A stretch of 64,000 nt of DNA, taken from NCBI RefSeq assembly GCF_000764305.2, contig NW_025944888.1, positions 6,856-70,855 of the forward strand, read 5' to 3'. The DNA is from Hyalella azteca. Its lineage: Eukaryota; Arthropoda; Malacostraca; Amphipoda; Hyalellidae. This document shows positions 1-12,010 of the stretch, piece by piece. A model generated the notes under the pieces. That model was not told where the DNA came from and did no database searches. It saw only the letters and a program-made list of their open reading frames with translations. Within the stretch, counting starts at the first letter, position 1. Every line of letters starts with the position of its first letter. The position numbers and the translations under genes are program-made.

Positions 1-338
1 TTGTGCTTGATGTTGTGCTTGATGTTGCACTTGATGTTGTGCTTCATGTTGTGCTTGATTTTGTGCTTGATGTTGTGCTTGATGTTGCACTTGATGTTGT
101 GCTTCATGTTGTGCTTGATTTTGTGCTTGATGTTGTGCTTGATGTTGTGCTTGATCTTGCGCTTGATGTTGTGCTTGATGTTGTGCTTGATGTTGTATTT
201 GATGTTGTGCTTGATGTTGTGCTTGATGTGCTTGATGTTGCGCTTGATGTTGTGCTTGATGTTGTGCTTGATGTTGCGCTTGATGTTGTGCTTGATGTTG
301 CGTTTGATGTTGTGCTTGATGTTGCGTTTGATGTGTTT
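1..338. repeat. 12-bp minisatellite, TTGTGCTTGATG type
   Basis: Imperfect 12-bp unit TTGTGCTTGATG with C/A/T variants, about 28 copies, entering from beyond the left edge. Because the unit is a multiple of three and has no stop in two frames it gives spurious Met-Leu-Cys-Leu and Val-Leu-Asp ORFs. Not coding. Confidence 0.95.
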
Positions 339-811
339 CACGCTACCGAACATAACTATAACGCACTAACACTAATTACATACACTAACTTACCACACGC
401 TCCAGCACACAGACCCTAAACTCCTCACTAACGCGCTCCACCAATACACCGCTGGCGCACCCGCGCACAATAAGCAAAACACATGCACAATAAACATACC
501 TCCTTACAACATAAAAACAATACACACCCCTGTCACAATAAACCTCCCTAATCACAATAGGTACACCCCGCACACAATAACCCCCCCCCTACAATGATCA
601 TCCCCCAGTTCCCCCGGGGGCGGCAATAATGAGGTAATCAGGCCTGGCAAGTTTTGGCGCGCGGCTGCGGGCTTATCGCTGCTCAGGGATTCGTGCGCTT
701 TGTGTGCTTACCTCAGGAAATTAGCGGGGGCATTAGCAGCCGTAATTGCAGCGTGTAGCACACGACCGTAAATGACCGCCTTTTGCCCGCCATGACGGTT
801 TCTCGTCCGTC
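339..811. other. No gene; A/C-rich then GC-balanced unique DNA
   Basis: From 455 to 595 the strand is A/C-rich with recurring CACAATAA words. From 600 to 800 it turns GC-balanced and complex (AGGTAATCAGGCCTGG, AATTAGCGGGGGCATTAG), with no open frame of note. The second part resembles the other complex islands of this window. Confidence 0.6.
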
Positions 812-1030
812 ATGCGCTCAGGGTGCACTTGGGAGGAGCTGGGTACTGTTGGGTGCTTTGGGAGCAGTGGGAGTGGTTGGGTCCAGCTAAGTGCTGTGGG
901 AGCAGTTTGGTGCAGCTGGATACTCTTGGGTGCAGCTGGGTGCAGCTCAGTGTTGTGGGAAGAGTTGGGTCCAGCTAAGTGCTGTGGGAGCAGTTTGGTG
1001 CAGCTGGATACTGTTCGGTGCAGCTTTAGT
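812..1030. repeat. Degenerate ~87-bp tandem repeat
   Basis: A segment starting GTTGGGTCCAGCTAAGTGCT near 879 recurs near 966, each followed by GGAGCAGTTTGGTGCAGCTG. Shorter related words (GTGCAGCTGG, GGGAGCAGT) fill the interval. Open frames here are by-products. Confidence 0.75.
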
Positions 1031-1122
1031 CAGCGTGGAGGGCATTGGGTGGCTCCAACTTCAGAGTACTGATGAATCCCGAATCTAAGTTTCATGAACA
1101 CGTACATATGGCAGAAAGTTGA

Positions 1123-1310
1123 AAAAATATAAGTCAATACTCACAGCAGTGAGTGACAGAGAGCGCATTATCTCGTCGACGAAAACTTGAGGTCACGGAC
1201 AGACGGACGGACAGACGGACAGACAGATAGACAGACGGACATGGCGAGCACAATAGTGCATTTTTCCATATATGAGAAAAGGCGCTAAAAAGGACAAATC
1301 ATGGAGTAGA
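1123..1310 (+). repeat. Dispersed repeat R1, copy 1
   Basis: Shares a run of about 150 bp with 45305-45460: an A-rich AAAAAATATAA start, ACTCAC-GCAGTGAGTGACAG, GAGAGCGCATT, TCTCGTCGACGAAAAC, a CGGA/CAGA simple repeat, then GAGCACAATAGTGCATTT and ATGAGAAAA-GCGC. The family type (SINE- or MITE-like) cannot be decided from two copies. Confidence 0.8.
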
Positions 1311-1374
1311 TCAGGCGGACATTTCGAACAAGGGAAACGTCGCAAATGATTACATTTTTCCGAGTCTGGTGCTC

Positions 1375-1578
1375 CCCTTTCTGAGTACTGCTGCCAGCTT
1401 TGGGCGCCACTCAATGCGGGCGCAGTGCGGCAACTGGAGGTCATTCAACGGGCCTTTGCGTCCATGCAGGATCAGCGGGATGAGGGACCTGCGCTACTGG
1501 GACAGGTTGTAGCTCGTGGGACTGTACTCACTGGAGAGGAGAAGGCAGAGACGTGCCATTCTGTACACATGTTAGGTT
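1375..1578 (+). pseudogene. Decayed non-LTR retrotransposon reverse transcriptase tail
   Basis: Forward translation reads EYCCQLWAPLNAGAVRQLE then VIQRAF, and after a frame change LRYWDRL, a TAG stop, LVGLYSLERRRQRRAILYT. This is the familiar C-terminal pattern of CR1/Jockey-type reverse transcriptases (LEY..QLW.P......LE.VQR.F, then YW.RL..L.LYSLERRR.R..I.Y). At least one frameshift near 1465 and one internal stop show that it is dead. No upstream RT or endonuclease is seen. The clade is not certain. Confidence 0.75.
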
Positions 1579-2589
1579 GATAATAAAATACCCCATACTT
1601 CGAAAGTGAGACCTTCAAGATTGGGATTGGTGGAACATTAAATATAATATATTCGATATGTTCTGGGCTGATGTGGAGACCTCTTTATCACAACTAGATC
1701 CATCCCTCAATATTCAATAGGATATGTTGTCAATTTCGCCAGCCAGTTAAACGTCGGAATTGTGTCACTTTCGTTTGTAGAAGCTCGACTTGGGGTCAGT
1801 TTCATTAGTGGCAGAAATTAGGAAGAAGCCAAACAAAAATCAAATATTTCACGTTACATGTTTACCAAGGTAGAGCCGTTTTGCAAAAATTGACTAAATA
1901 ATTATTTGCTTATAATAAACAGATTCATTCTTCAATAAAATGCTGCCACTTGGCTAGTACGTGACTGTTAACTGGAAAGCCTGTCATGAAAGTTCGTGTA
2001 GGCAAGTTTGAGGTGTTGGTGCTAACTGTTTCCTCTCAACGCAGCGCAGGGGTGATGGAACTTGCATTTGTAATCTTCTTACCTCACTAGAGCTCATGCT
2101 TCCTAAATTTAAACAAAAATGCGGAACCACTTGAGGAGAGTAAATCGACATCCCATATCTTCCTCATTCGACCGAAGTACAGGTACCTTCTGCATATGGC
2201 ATTCTTCTCAGGTGGACAGACTGATCGTTGATCCAATTTCGGATTGGATCATAAAACGAATATCACGAATGAGATGGTATCATGACCAGATGATTGGATT
2301 TCGATGTGCCATAAAAGCATCTCACAAAAGTTAAGTTGAAGCAGGATGTGTTGGAATAGCAATTTTGCAGCTTCCACTCTCGGACGATCGGCTTGCAATC
2401 AGCTGTGCACATCGCAGGAANGGGGGGAGTGTGGGGTGGGGCGTGTGGGATGAGAAAGGGCAATGATAGGGAGAGGTTATAAGAGGGTTTATTCTGTGAT
2501 AAAAAGTTGTTCAAAACCTATTATTGAGCCCCACACTGGATACATGCAATGTACAGTAAAGGGTGTACACTGCTGTACACACTCGAGGT
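1579..2589. other. No gene recognised
   Basis: A/T-rich unique sequence without a convincing coding frame. A single N sits at 2421, next to a G run, and marks an assembly join. A 71-codon frame at 2119-2334 has no recognisable motif. Confidence 0.55.
2421..2421. other. Single-N assembly join
   Basis: One ambiguous base followed by GGGGGGAGT. The sequences on each side need not be truly adjacent. Confidence 0.85.
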
Positions 2590-3010
2590 TGAAATCCATG
2601 CCGGAATATTATAAGAATTACCTGGAATTATGAGAATGTATATGTTAATGCAGGAAGAGTTCGGTTCGGATAGGAATCCCTGTGATGTAATGAAGTACAA
2701 GTGGCAAATTACGTAAGGATTCACGTAGAATCTAGACTGGAATCCATGAATGAATCTTGGCCGGAATCGTGGAATGAGTCTAAGAGTTGGAATTTCGAAT
2801 GGAATCCTGGGAGATTCTATGCAGGAATGCACGTAAATTGTTGAATTGTGATCTGAATCTAAGCACACACTAAGATTAAAACCAAGTTGAGATGAAAAGC
2901 ATCTATAAGTAAGTAGGATTCAACATTGAATCCTTTGAGGAATAGCAACCAATTAGAGATGAGAAACATCCAAGTAAGTAGGATTGAATCCTTTGAAGAG
3001 TCTAGATTGC
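2590..3010. repeat. Cryptic GGAATCC-rich simple sequence
   Basis: GGAATC, GGATTC and GAATCC words recur every 15-30 bases, and AAGTAAGTAGGATT occurs twice (2905 and 2972). No fixed period is visible, so this is cryptic simplicity or a heavily decayed tandem repeat. Confidence 0.6.
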
Positions 3011-3336
3011 AACATAGGTAGAAATCTACTTCGAATTCAAGCTATAATACTGGTTCTATCCCCACCCCAACCTTCCTCTACTCTACCCCCATTTAAACCC
3101 CCGCTCATCCTCTCCCCCATCCTCCCCCCATGGGGGTCAGCACCCCACTCCTTCATTAAGCATTCGTCGGACATTAGCGCAACGGTCGCTGCGGGAACGC
3201 ACGTTCTTATGAAATGCAGCGCGTGTGTAACGCGCGTTTTTGCGTGGCTGCAGCGCAACAAAAAAGAACGGCCGCGCTGGGGAAACAGCCCCATGGGGAC
3301 GCGCCCATCGCTGCAGTGGTGAGCTCGGCTGGGGAA

Positions 3337-3512
3337 GTGTTATGGTCGGCTTATCGGCGTCACATTGGTAGCATGACGCTGCAGTAGCGACTTCAGCAAT
3401 GTGTTATGGTCGACTGATCGGCGTCATATTGGCGGCATGCCGCTGCCGCGGCGATGTCGGGGTCGGGGAAGTGTTATGGTCGGCTTATCGGCGTCGCATC
3501 GGCAGCATGTCC
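3337..3512. repeat. 64-70-bp tandem repeat, 2.6 copies
   Basis: GTGTTATGGTCGGCTTATCG begins at 3337, recurs with two changes at 3401 and again at 3471. Each unit continues with GGCGTC and a GGCAGCATG-like segment. Confidence 0.9.
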
Positions 3513-4290
3513 ACAGGTGGCACCGGCTCAATTGAGTGATATTTCAATGTCTTTACATTAAAGGTCAGACTGATGTTTCGGGCGGCCATATTAAGCACCG
3601 CCTGACAGATAATATATTTCTACCTGATGACCGGGATACGTTGACTAAGTGGGCGAGGAATAAGTAAGACACTTCTTTCCATGAAACTTATCTTGATAAG
3701 GGGTGGATGCAAAAGAGTTATACAAGGTGTCCCAAAAAAACGATACCCAACTTTGAATGCCTGTAACTCGAAAAGTAATAAAGTTAAAAAATTTTGGAAA
3801 ATCAGGATTTGTTCCCTATGTTTTTCTCCGTTTCTCCATCAAAAATCTGACAGATCGATGTAGCCACAAGCGTTTGATAGAACTTTCAGTGACATGTGCT
3901 AAAATCGTGCTTGTGCAAGGTTTTAGTAAGATCATTTTGCATAATCATTACGTTGTCTTGACATGTTTTCTTTTCGCTGTTTGATTTTNACCACCAACCC
4001 GTCCCTCATCACCCAGCCTCACCCATCCCGGTCCATCAGATCACAGGGCCGGAGCTCAGGACGCTCTGAGCAGAATACATATGGCAGGGCAATGGACAAT
4101 TTTTGCACTCCTCTGATTGCTCTATTATTGACCAGCGACTTCTGCATGGAAGTGAGTGAAATTAAGGTGGCAGCGAGGGGAAAATGAGGGTAGTGAGGGT
4201 AGGAATACGGGGTTATGAAAGTGATGGCAATGACGTAGAAATATGAGGGTCAGCGTTATAGTGACGAGGGTAGTAATATAGTAGGCGGCA
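3513..4290. other. No gene recognised; single N at 3989
   Basis: A/T-rich unique sequence. The frames at 3681-4187 are short and lack motifs; one of them runs across the N at 3989, another assembly join. Confidence 0.5.
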
Positions 4291-4418
4291 GAAATGTGAG
4301 GGTAAGTAGGTTGAAATATGAGGGTAAGTAGGTTGAAATGTGAGGGTAAGTAGGTTGAAATGTGAAGGTAAGTAGGTTGAAATCTGGGGGTAAGTAGGTT
4401 GAAATGTGAGGGTAAGTA
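4291..4418. repeat. 22-bp minisatellite
   Basis: About six copies of a unit GTGAGGGTAAGTAGGTTGAA plus AT. Each unit carries GGTAAGTAGG, which is a good splice-donor match, so the array is a row of six cryptic donors on the plus strand. No exon is evident nearby. Confidence 0.9.
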
Positions 4419-5060
4419 AGTTTATTGCGTGCAGCGTTACAGGAGCGAAGATCAAAACGTTGTGCTAGAAAGGTGAGGGTAAGGATGCTAAAATTGAACG
4501 GATTTTAGTGAGAAAATTGGTGTTAGAGAAGTGAGGGCAAGAATGTAAGACAGGAATGATGAAGACTGAACCGGAAGTGAATTAACACGCAGATGAGTAT
4601 AAGTGAGGGAGAAATGTATGCTGTCACACTTGAGGGAGATGATTTAGGATGTGGCACTGAAGGCAGAGGGAACGATGGAGTAGAAATATTGAAGTATGCC
4701 AATGGGAAAGGAAGTACAAATAGTGAAATATGTGAATGAGAGAAGCAGAAGAGATAGTAAAATATGTGAATGCATGGTTCAAGGAGTAAAGTAAGTGAAG
4801 TATGTGAATGGGAGAAGGATTAGAGATAATGGAATATGTGAATGGTAGAAGGTTCGTTAATAAAAGAGTTATAGGAACACGTAGGTGAAGTGAAGGAGAA
4901 GTGAAGACAAGGGAGAAGAGAAGTGGAGATTGCGGGAAGTGAGGGAAAGAGGGAAGTGAGGGTAGGATGGGAAGTGAGGGGAGAGGTCGGGCGTGTGAGC
5001 TTAGGGAACAAACTCGACTCGTCCATTAGACCGACCCAATTGTCCATTAGACTGTCTAGT
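4419..5060. repeat. Polypurine tract with degenerate repeats
   Basis: G/A-rich on the plus strand. Between 4690 and 4860 a roughly 50-bp pattern built on AATATGTGAATG and GAGAAG recurs about four times. No gene. Confidence 0.6.
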
Positions 5061-5061
5061 G

Positions 5062-5144
5062 TCCTCCCTCTGTACAGACCACCACCCTCCTCCCTCTGTA
5101 CAGACCACCACCCTCCTCCCTCTGTACAGACCACCACCCTCCTC
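5062..5144. repeat. 26-bp minisatellite ending at an N
   Basis: Three exact copies of a unit beginning TCCTCCCTCTGTACAGACCA, cut off by a single N at 5145. The abrupt end in mid-unit indicates an array collapsed or broken in assembly. Confidence 0.9.
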
Positions 5145-5145
5145 N

Positions 5146-5837
5146 GGGAGGACGAAGATGGGATGTGGAAGAGGGGAGAGGGGAGATAGAAAGGGGAATA
5201 TGATGAGGGAAAGTGTGGGGAGATGCCACAGGGATGAAGCAGTGGAGGTGAGGAGGGATGTGTGGGGATGAGGTATGCAACAGGCATGTGGGATGTCAGT
5301 TAAGAGTCGCAGGGATGATGAAAGGGAAGTAAGGGAGAATAGGGAGGAGTGAGGGGAGTTGGAGTGAAATAGGGTAGAATGAGGAACGAAAAGGTTTGAT
5401 TGGGGAACCTTAATGAGGTACTGAATTCAAATCTTGGGGATAGGATAGGTTGGGGAGAATAATGGGTCTAATGGCAGTCTATTTCTCATTTTCCCCGCTT
5501 CTCCTCATCTACGCGGTTGATTTTTACTCAAGTTTCTCCGTTATCATTTTCCAAACTTTCCCATAGCTTCTTTCTTCACTTTCTTCTCCGCCTACTCTTT
5601 TCTAGTATGCTTATCTGCCTCAAACATCACATGACTCCTCTTATATTTCTTCGCACGTTAATTGCACTGATATTTCGTGCCTATCTTGTTTTCGTCATCT
5701 TATTATTTGTCCTCCTTTTTGAGGTTATCTTCCCCTTCACCACATTCCAAAGGTCCCTCATTTTCCCCCCTTCCCAAATTTTTCATTCATCTGCTCCACG
5801 TCCACGTTACCCAGCTTCTTCTTCTCCTGAAAATTTT
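5146..5837. other. Purine-rich then pyrimidine-rich, no gene
   Basis: G/A-rich to about 5480, then C/T-rich. The long Phe/Leu/Ser frame from 5517 reflects the pyrimidine bias and runs into the next array. Confidence 0.55.
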
Positions 5838-6056
5838 CTCCTCGGAATCTCCTCCCCAGAATCTCCTCCTCAGAATCTCCTCCTCAGAATCTCCTCATCA
5901 GAACCTCCTCCTCAAAATCTCCTCCTCAGAATCTCCTCCTCAGAATCTCCCCCTCAGAATCTCCTCCTCAGAATCTCCTCCTCTGAATCTCCTCCTCAGA
6001 ATCTCCTCCTCAGAATCTCCTCCTCAGAATCTCCTCCTCAGAATCTCCTCCTCACA
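5838..6056. repeat. 14-bp minisatellite CAGAATCTCCTCCT
   Basis: About 15 copies of CAGAATCTCCTCCT with few changes. Since 14 is not a multiple of three, all frames cycle and give a 14-residue peptide repeat (RISSSESPPQNLLL). Not coding. Confidence 0.95.
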
Positions 6057-6186
6057 GTCTTCCCCCCATTCCTCATATCCCTCCTCCCCACGCCCGGGGC
6101 TATTAGTGACCAAGATGAAGTAATTGGGGAGGAGCGAAGCGTCAATTAAACGCGGCGTGGGGTTAATGGGAATTGGGGAGGGCGGG

Positions 6187-8953
6187 TGGAGGGGAAGGTA
6201 GGGGATTGCGGGGGAGGAAGGGGAGGAAGGGGAAAAATGAAGCTTGGAAGAAGACAAGCGATGATTAAATGTTATATTGAAGCAGTAGCAAATAGGAAAT
6301 ATTGATGATGGGGGATAAGTGAAGCGGAGAGTAGGAGTGAAGAGCCAAGTAAGGAAATGCAAATAGGAAAGAGGACGAGGAGACGAAAGAATGTGGGAAG
6401 AATGGTTAAGAAATCGGGGTAGAATTTGGCATGCGAAAAGTTGGGAGTGAAGAAGTAACGAAGAAATAATGTCATAGAAAGTATGATGAGAGAAAAAATA
6501 GAGAATGATCGAGGCGTGAAAAAGGTTATCAATGAAGCGTCAACTGAAAGATGAAGCATGAGAAGAGCATGGAGGAAAAAATAAGAAACAAGGAAGCTTC
6601 TCGGAGTAATGGGAAAAATGAATAGAAAAATGAAGCATGCGAAGGGCAAAGATGAGAGAAGGGAGCACGAAAATTACAGAATAAGGAGAAAGTGAACGAA
6701 GCATGATTATGATAAGTGGATAACCAGTAGGATTTGTGATGCATAATGATAAATGAAAGATTTCAATTGAAGGATGATGAATTAATTATAGGATGAATTC
6801 ATTCATTCATCCATTCTTTTCATTCATTAGGAGAAGGATTAATGAATGAAGAGAAAAGAGGGATTATGCAAGCGAAAGATTAATAAAGGAGAATGGATGA
6901 ATTATGCGTGAGGTATGAATACATGCGAAGGATTAAAGATTATCATAGTCATATTAGCCAAGTTTATTTTCAAGTTTCGTCAATAAATAAACCTAAACAT
7001 CAACAGCCTGCCTTTAGCCGGTAGAAGTCAGATCGATAGGCCGCTGTCCGAATATTTACACACTTTCTGCATCAATAATTTAAAAGCAAAGAAAACTACC
7101 AAAAAATTCATCATTTCTTATATGAGAAAACGTTTGGGAGTCCAGCTCCATTATCAATTAGTAATCTGAAATTCAAATCGAAGATAAAAATCTAAATTGA
7201 CGAATTAAAAAATAAGTAAACATGATGTTATAGGCCTATTTATTTACAATTTCAAAGGGATAAGTGCTAGAGGGATCAATTAAAATAGATTCTGTTTAAA
7301 AATATACAGGGATTCTAAAAGTAGAAGGTCAGAAACACAGATTGTGGAAGCTAGAACTCTAAATCACTATCGAAAACCGGGATGTTGCACTGCTCGGCAT
7401 GGACGCGCACAGCTGAACGAGGAGATGCGCAAGCTGGTTTCCAGGGCCCATACTTTCGAAAAAAGTTGAGAGATCGTAAGTTCATCAGCCAATCATCGAC
7501 GGATTTTCAAGTTAAATCCACCAATCATCGATAAGAAACTAGAGCGTAAGTACTTACGTTCACTTAGCGAGTTTCAAAAGTATGGCACCACTTCTGTAAC
7601 TTCTTCCTGTATGCTCCGCCAGCCTAGTGTAAAAATTGCGGAATGTCATACCATGTTTATCTGATGCACCCTGCGCACAACTATATCTATAAACTTGGAA
7701 AGAACGCATGAAAAGAGGTAGAGTATCTTTATACATAAAGAACGAGCCAATTTAAAAATTTATTCACCAACACTACGTATATAGATTGAGAATCAGAAGG
7801 TATTTAGTGAATAAAACCATCAATTCCTTAGCCATAGTATTCCATTCATTGCCAAAGTAAGGGAAAGAAAAATAAACAAATTTATCCTAATGTCTCAATC
7901 GAAAAAAACTTAGAATTTGGTCTATATATAAATGTCTTAATTTGAGTATAGACCAATTGTGGCGAAAACCCAATTAGTCAAAAGATGCTTCGCAAGAAAT
8001 CAAATTCAGCGTGCACAGCATGAAAAGTAGAGCAAATCGGAAGTAACTCTTTATTAATCTTTGAATCCCATTTTATTTGAGACGAAATGAGCAAAAGCAA
8101 AAAAGCTGGTGCTTTAAACCGGTAAACGTTTAGTTTCGGAATACTGAGGCCTGAAAACAGCCATTATTAATTGTCACATTGCAATCGAATAAGATAAACT
8201 ATTGTTTGATTTGTGTTCCATGGTGAATTTGAAGGACTTGTGTTGGAGATTAAGATAATTAAAACAAGGCCTGCTCGAGAGGGATACTAGATAAGTTAAA
8301 AAGCGTCATCGACAAATCAGTTAAAGAAAAGTGGCATAAAATCAAGAGAACAATATTATTGGCCAGCCATGTACCAGCGTGAAAACGTTGAAAATATTCG
8401 CAAACATATATATGTAGGAACGAGTGGAAGACCCATGCCCAAGCAGTCAATTTGTTTGTGGGTATGGTAAATTTTCTAGGCTGTTTCCTTTTCATTTAAA
8501 TTCTTGATGAACTCTCGATTTAAGCAATCAAGAGATCATGTATTTTTACGCACTTTATTTTTTTCAAGTACTTTCTGCTTGTATTACGGACACGTCTTTT
8601 TGCAAGGGGTCAATAAGGTCTACACAATTAAGGGCAAGAAGTGTTTCGCAATAGGGACTAACCCAGTTGAAATTCAGATTTTATTCCTTGTCGGCTGGGC
8701 TCCATTGACTCGGCTTAGAGGTGAATCAGGTGCAAATCGGCCGACTTGTCTATTCGGGTGCTAATTAGGAGCTTATTGCGGGAGCAGATTGCACTATGGG
8801 TTAAATCTGCGTAACATAACCAAACAAATGGCGGGTCAGGCTGTCTCAATGTTTGTAGCTCCACGAGATAAAATTTCAATTCTCATCATAACATACATAA
8901 CTAATATATAAACTGTTAATTGGCAGAACAAAAACAGATGTGCGTTCGGTTAT
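6187..8953. repeat. Tandem segmental duplication, unit 1
   Basis: Starts GGAGGGGAAGGTAGGGGATT and ends at AACAGATGTGCGTTCGGTT just before the same start recurs at 8954. Unit 1 has stretches that unit 2 lacks (roughly 6580-6985 and 7390-7610). The two share most other sequence, for example CCGCTGTCCGAATATTTACA at 7041 and 9381. No ORF is preserved in both units, so neither looks coding. Confidence 0.9.
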
Positions 8954-11170
8954 GGAGGGGAAGGTAGGGGATTGCGGGGGAGGAAGGGGAAAGATGAAGC
9001 TTGGAAGAAGACAAGCTATGAAATGCTATATTGAAGCAGTAGAAAGTAGGAAATATTGATGATGGGGGAAAAGCGGAGCGGAGAGAAGGAGTAAAGACCC
9101 AAGTAGGAAAATGCGAGTAGGAAAGAAAACGAGGAGATGGAAGTATGTGGAAAGAATGGTGAAGAAATCGGGGGAAAATTTAGCATGTGGAAAGTAATTG
9201 GGAGTGAGGATGAAATGAAGAAATAATTCTATAAAAAGTATGATGAGAGGAAAAATAGAGAATGAGGCGTGAAAAAGGTTATCAGTGAAACATCAACTAA
9301 AGGATGAAGCATGAGAAGAGCATGGAAGAAAAAACCTAGATGTCAACCGCCTGCCTTTAGCCGGTAGCAGTCTGATCGATGGGCCGCTGTCCGAATATTT
9401 ACACACTTTCTGCATCAAGAATTTGAAAGCAAAGAAAACTGCAAAAAATTAATCATTTCTTATGAGAGAAAATGTTTGGGAGTCCAGGTCCATCATCAAT
9501 TAGTAATCTGAAATTCAAATCGAATACAAAAATCTAAATTGACAAATTAAAAAATAAATAAATATGAGGTTACAGGCCTATTTATTTACAATTTCAGAGG
9601 GATAAGTGCTAAAGGCAGCAATTAAACTAGGTTCTGTTTAAGAATATACAGGGATTCTAAAAGTCGAAGGTCAGAAACACAGATTGTGGAAGCTAGAACT
9701 CTAAATCACTATCGGCCATGGACGCGCACAGCTGAGCGAGGAGGATGCGCAAGCTGGTTTCCAGTTCTGTAACTTCTTCCCGTATGTTCCGCCAGCCTAG
9801 TGTAAAAATTGCGGAATGTCATACCTACCATATTTATCTGATGCGCACTGCGCACAACCATATCTATAAACTAGGAAAGAACGCATAAAAAGAGTTAGAG
9901 TATTTTTATACATGATGAACGAGCCGATTTTAAAAATTATTCAGCAACACTGCGCGTAGGTTAAGATTCAGAAGGTATTTATTGAATAAAACTTTCAATT
10001 CCTTAGCCATAGCATTCCATGCATTCCCAAAGTAAGGGAAAGAACAATAAATCAATTTCCTAATGTCACAATAAAAAAAAACTTCAGCATTCGGTCTATA
10101 CATAAATTTCTTAATTTGGGTATTGACCAATTGTGTCGGAAACCCATTTAGTCAAAAGATACTTCGCAAGAAACCAAATTCAGTGTGCACAACGTGAAAA
10201 GTACAGCAAGAGCGGAAGTCGCTGTTTATCAATCTTTGAATCCAATTCAATTTGAGACAATGAGCATAGGCTAAAAAAGCTGGTGCTTAAACCGATAAAT
10301 GTTGAGTTCCGGAATACATAGGTCTGAAAACAGCCATTACTAATTGTCACATTGCAATTGAATAAGAAAAACTATTGTTGGATTTAAGCGCCATGGTGAA
10401 TTTGAAGGACTTGTGTTGGAGATTAAGATAATCAAAACAAGGCCTGCTCGAGAGGGATACTAGATAAGTTAAAAAGCGTGATCGACAAATCGTTTAAAGA
10501 AAAATGGCATAAAATCAAGAGAACAATTAGCCAGCCATGTAGCAGCGTGAAAACGCGTGAAAAAATTTTCATAAGTATATATATAGGAACGAGTGGAAGA
10601 CCTATGCCCAAACCGTCAATTTGTTTGTGGGTTTGATTGCATTGGAGTCCGGAACGTTTTCTCTCTTAAGAAATGGTAAATTTTCTTTGCTGTTTTCTTT
10701 TCATTTAAATTCTCGATGAACTCGCGATTTAAGCAATCAAGTGATCTTGAATTATTACGTACTTTCTTTTTTTTTCAAGTACTTTTATGAATTTTCTGCA
10801 TGTATTACGGACACGTCCTTATGTGAGGGGTCAGTAAGGTACACACAAAGGGCAAGAAGTGTTTCGCAATTGGGACTAACCCAGTTGAAATTCATATTTT
10901 ATTCTGTGTCCGCTGGGCTCCATTGACTCGGCTTAGAGGTGAATCAGGTGCAAATCGGCCGACTTGTCTATTCGGGTGCTAATTAGGAGCTTATTGCGGG
11001 AGGAGATTCCACAATGGGTTAAATCTGCGTAACATAACCAAACAAATGGCGGGTCAGGCTGTCTCAATGTTTGTAGCTCCACGAGATAAAATTTCAATTC
11101 TCATCATAACATACATAACTAATATATAAACTGTTAATTGGCAGAACAAAAACAGATGTGCGTTCGGTTT
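8954..11170. repeat. Tandem segmental duplication, unit 2
   Basis: Second copy, about 550 bp shorter than unit 1 through deletions. The last 300 bp (10860-11168), including CTCCATTGACTCGGCTTAGA and TGTTTGTAGCTCCACGAGAT, is nearly identical to 8640-8950, which points to recent duplication or conversion. Confidence 0.9.
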
Positions 11171-11828
11171 TGCATTCAGGGCCTATAAGTTCATAATTAA
11201 ATGTTCTGGTCACAATAATTTTTTCTTACATATTTTGGTCACTATAATTTTGAGATGACACAGCTTGTCATTGTGATGAAAGTGCATTGCCTGATGACAG
11301 GCATTGAAAAATGTAACTCCAGTTTTACAAACTGCAAATGTTATACAAACTCCAGTATATATACAAACAAGGTTTACAAAATTTTTTATGTTCACAAATT
11401 ATTGAACTGCATAATTGTATCGATTTGTGGTGCGATTCACAAATTTCCTTCGGTGAATTAAGATTGCTTTATTCAATTTCAGTTGTACGTATTGGTCATT
11501 ATTCAGCGGCGTGAGTGTCATACATGTCCTTTTTTGCCCAGGCACCTCGCTACTTTATTGAAAGAATTAAAAAAAATTAGTCATTGGTTCAAACAAAATC
11601 GATGACAAAATATGTTTCTCATTGTTACCTTGTTACCTTGTAATAGTCGCAGTACAAAATGTGTTGCTAGACTCGTTAAATGTTTAAATGTTATCCCGAT
11701 TCAAGATAATGTAGCCAGATGGATCAGACACGTACACGTCACTACTCGGTCACGTAATAACGCTGCCGGTGGTAGTTCTCGTGCGCTAATATTGTGGTGT
11801 TCAGATATGTCGAACGACGAACGAACGT
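11171..11828. other. No gene recognised
   Basis: A/T-rich unique sequence. Overlapping short frames on both strands at 11210-11461 and a 75-codon frame at 11612 have no recognisable motif. Confidence 0.5.
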
Positions 11829-12010
11829 CGCTCATTTAGAATGTCGCTCATTTTGAATGTCGCTCATGAGCGACGAATGTCATTTCGCTCATGTCGCTCA
11901 TGTCGCTCATGAGCGACAAATGTCATGTCGCTCATGAGCGACGAATGTCACCGTTCCTCGTCGCTCATTTTTTCAACGAATGTCGCTCATTTTCAACGAA
12001 TGTTGCTCAG
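11829..12010. repeat. Cluster of GTCGCTCAT words and 16-bp palindromes
   Basis: GTCGCTCAT or its complement ATGAGCGAC occurs about a dozen times. The perfect palindrome GTCGCTCATGAGCGAC lies at 11859-11874, 11902-11917 and 11927-11942. The spacing is irregular, unlike the other arrays of the window. Confidence 0.9.

Noticed and set aside
5062..5144. Relationship of the CCCTCTGTAC repeat at 5.1 kb to the FReD intron minisatellite
   Set aside because: The shared word is only about ten bases, and the rest of the unit differs.
8504..8764. 86-codon plus-strand frame in duplication unit 1
   Set aside because: The matching part of unit 2 has indels and stops, so the frame is not conserved.
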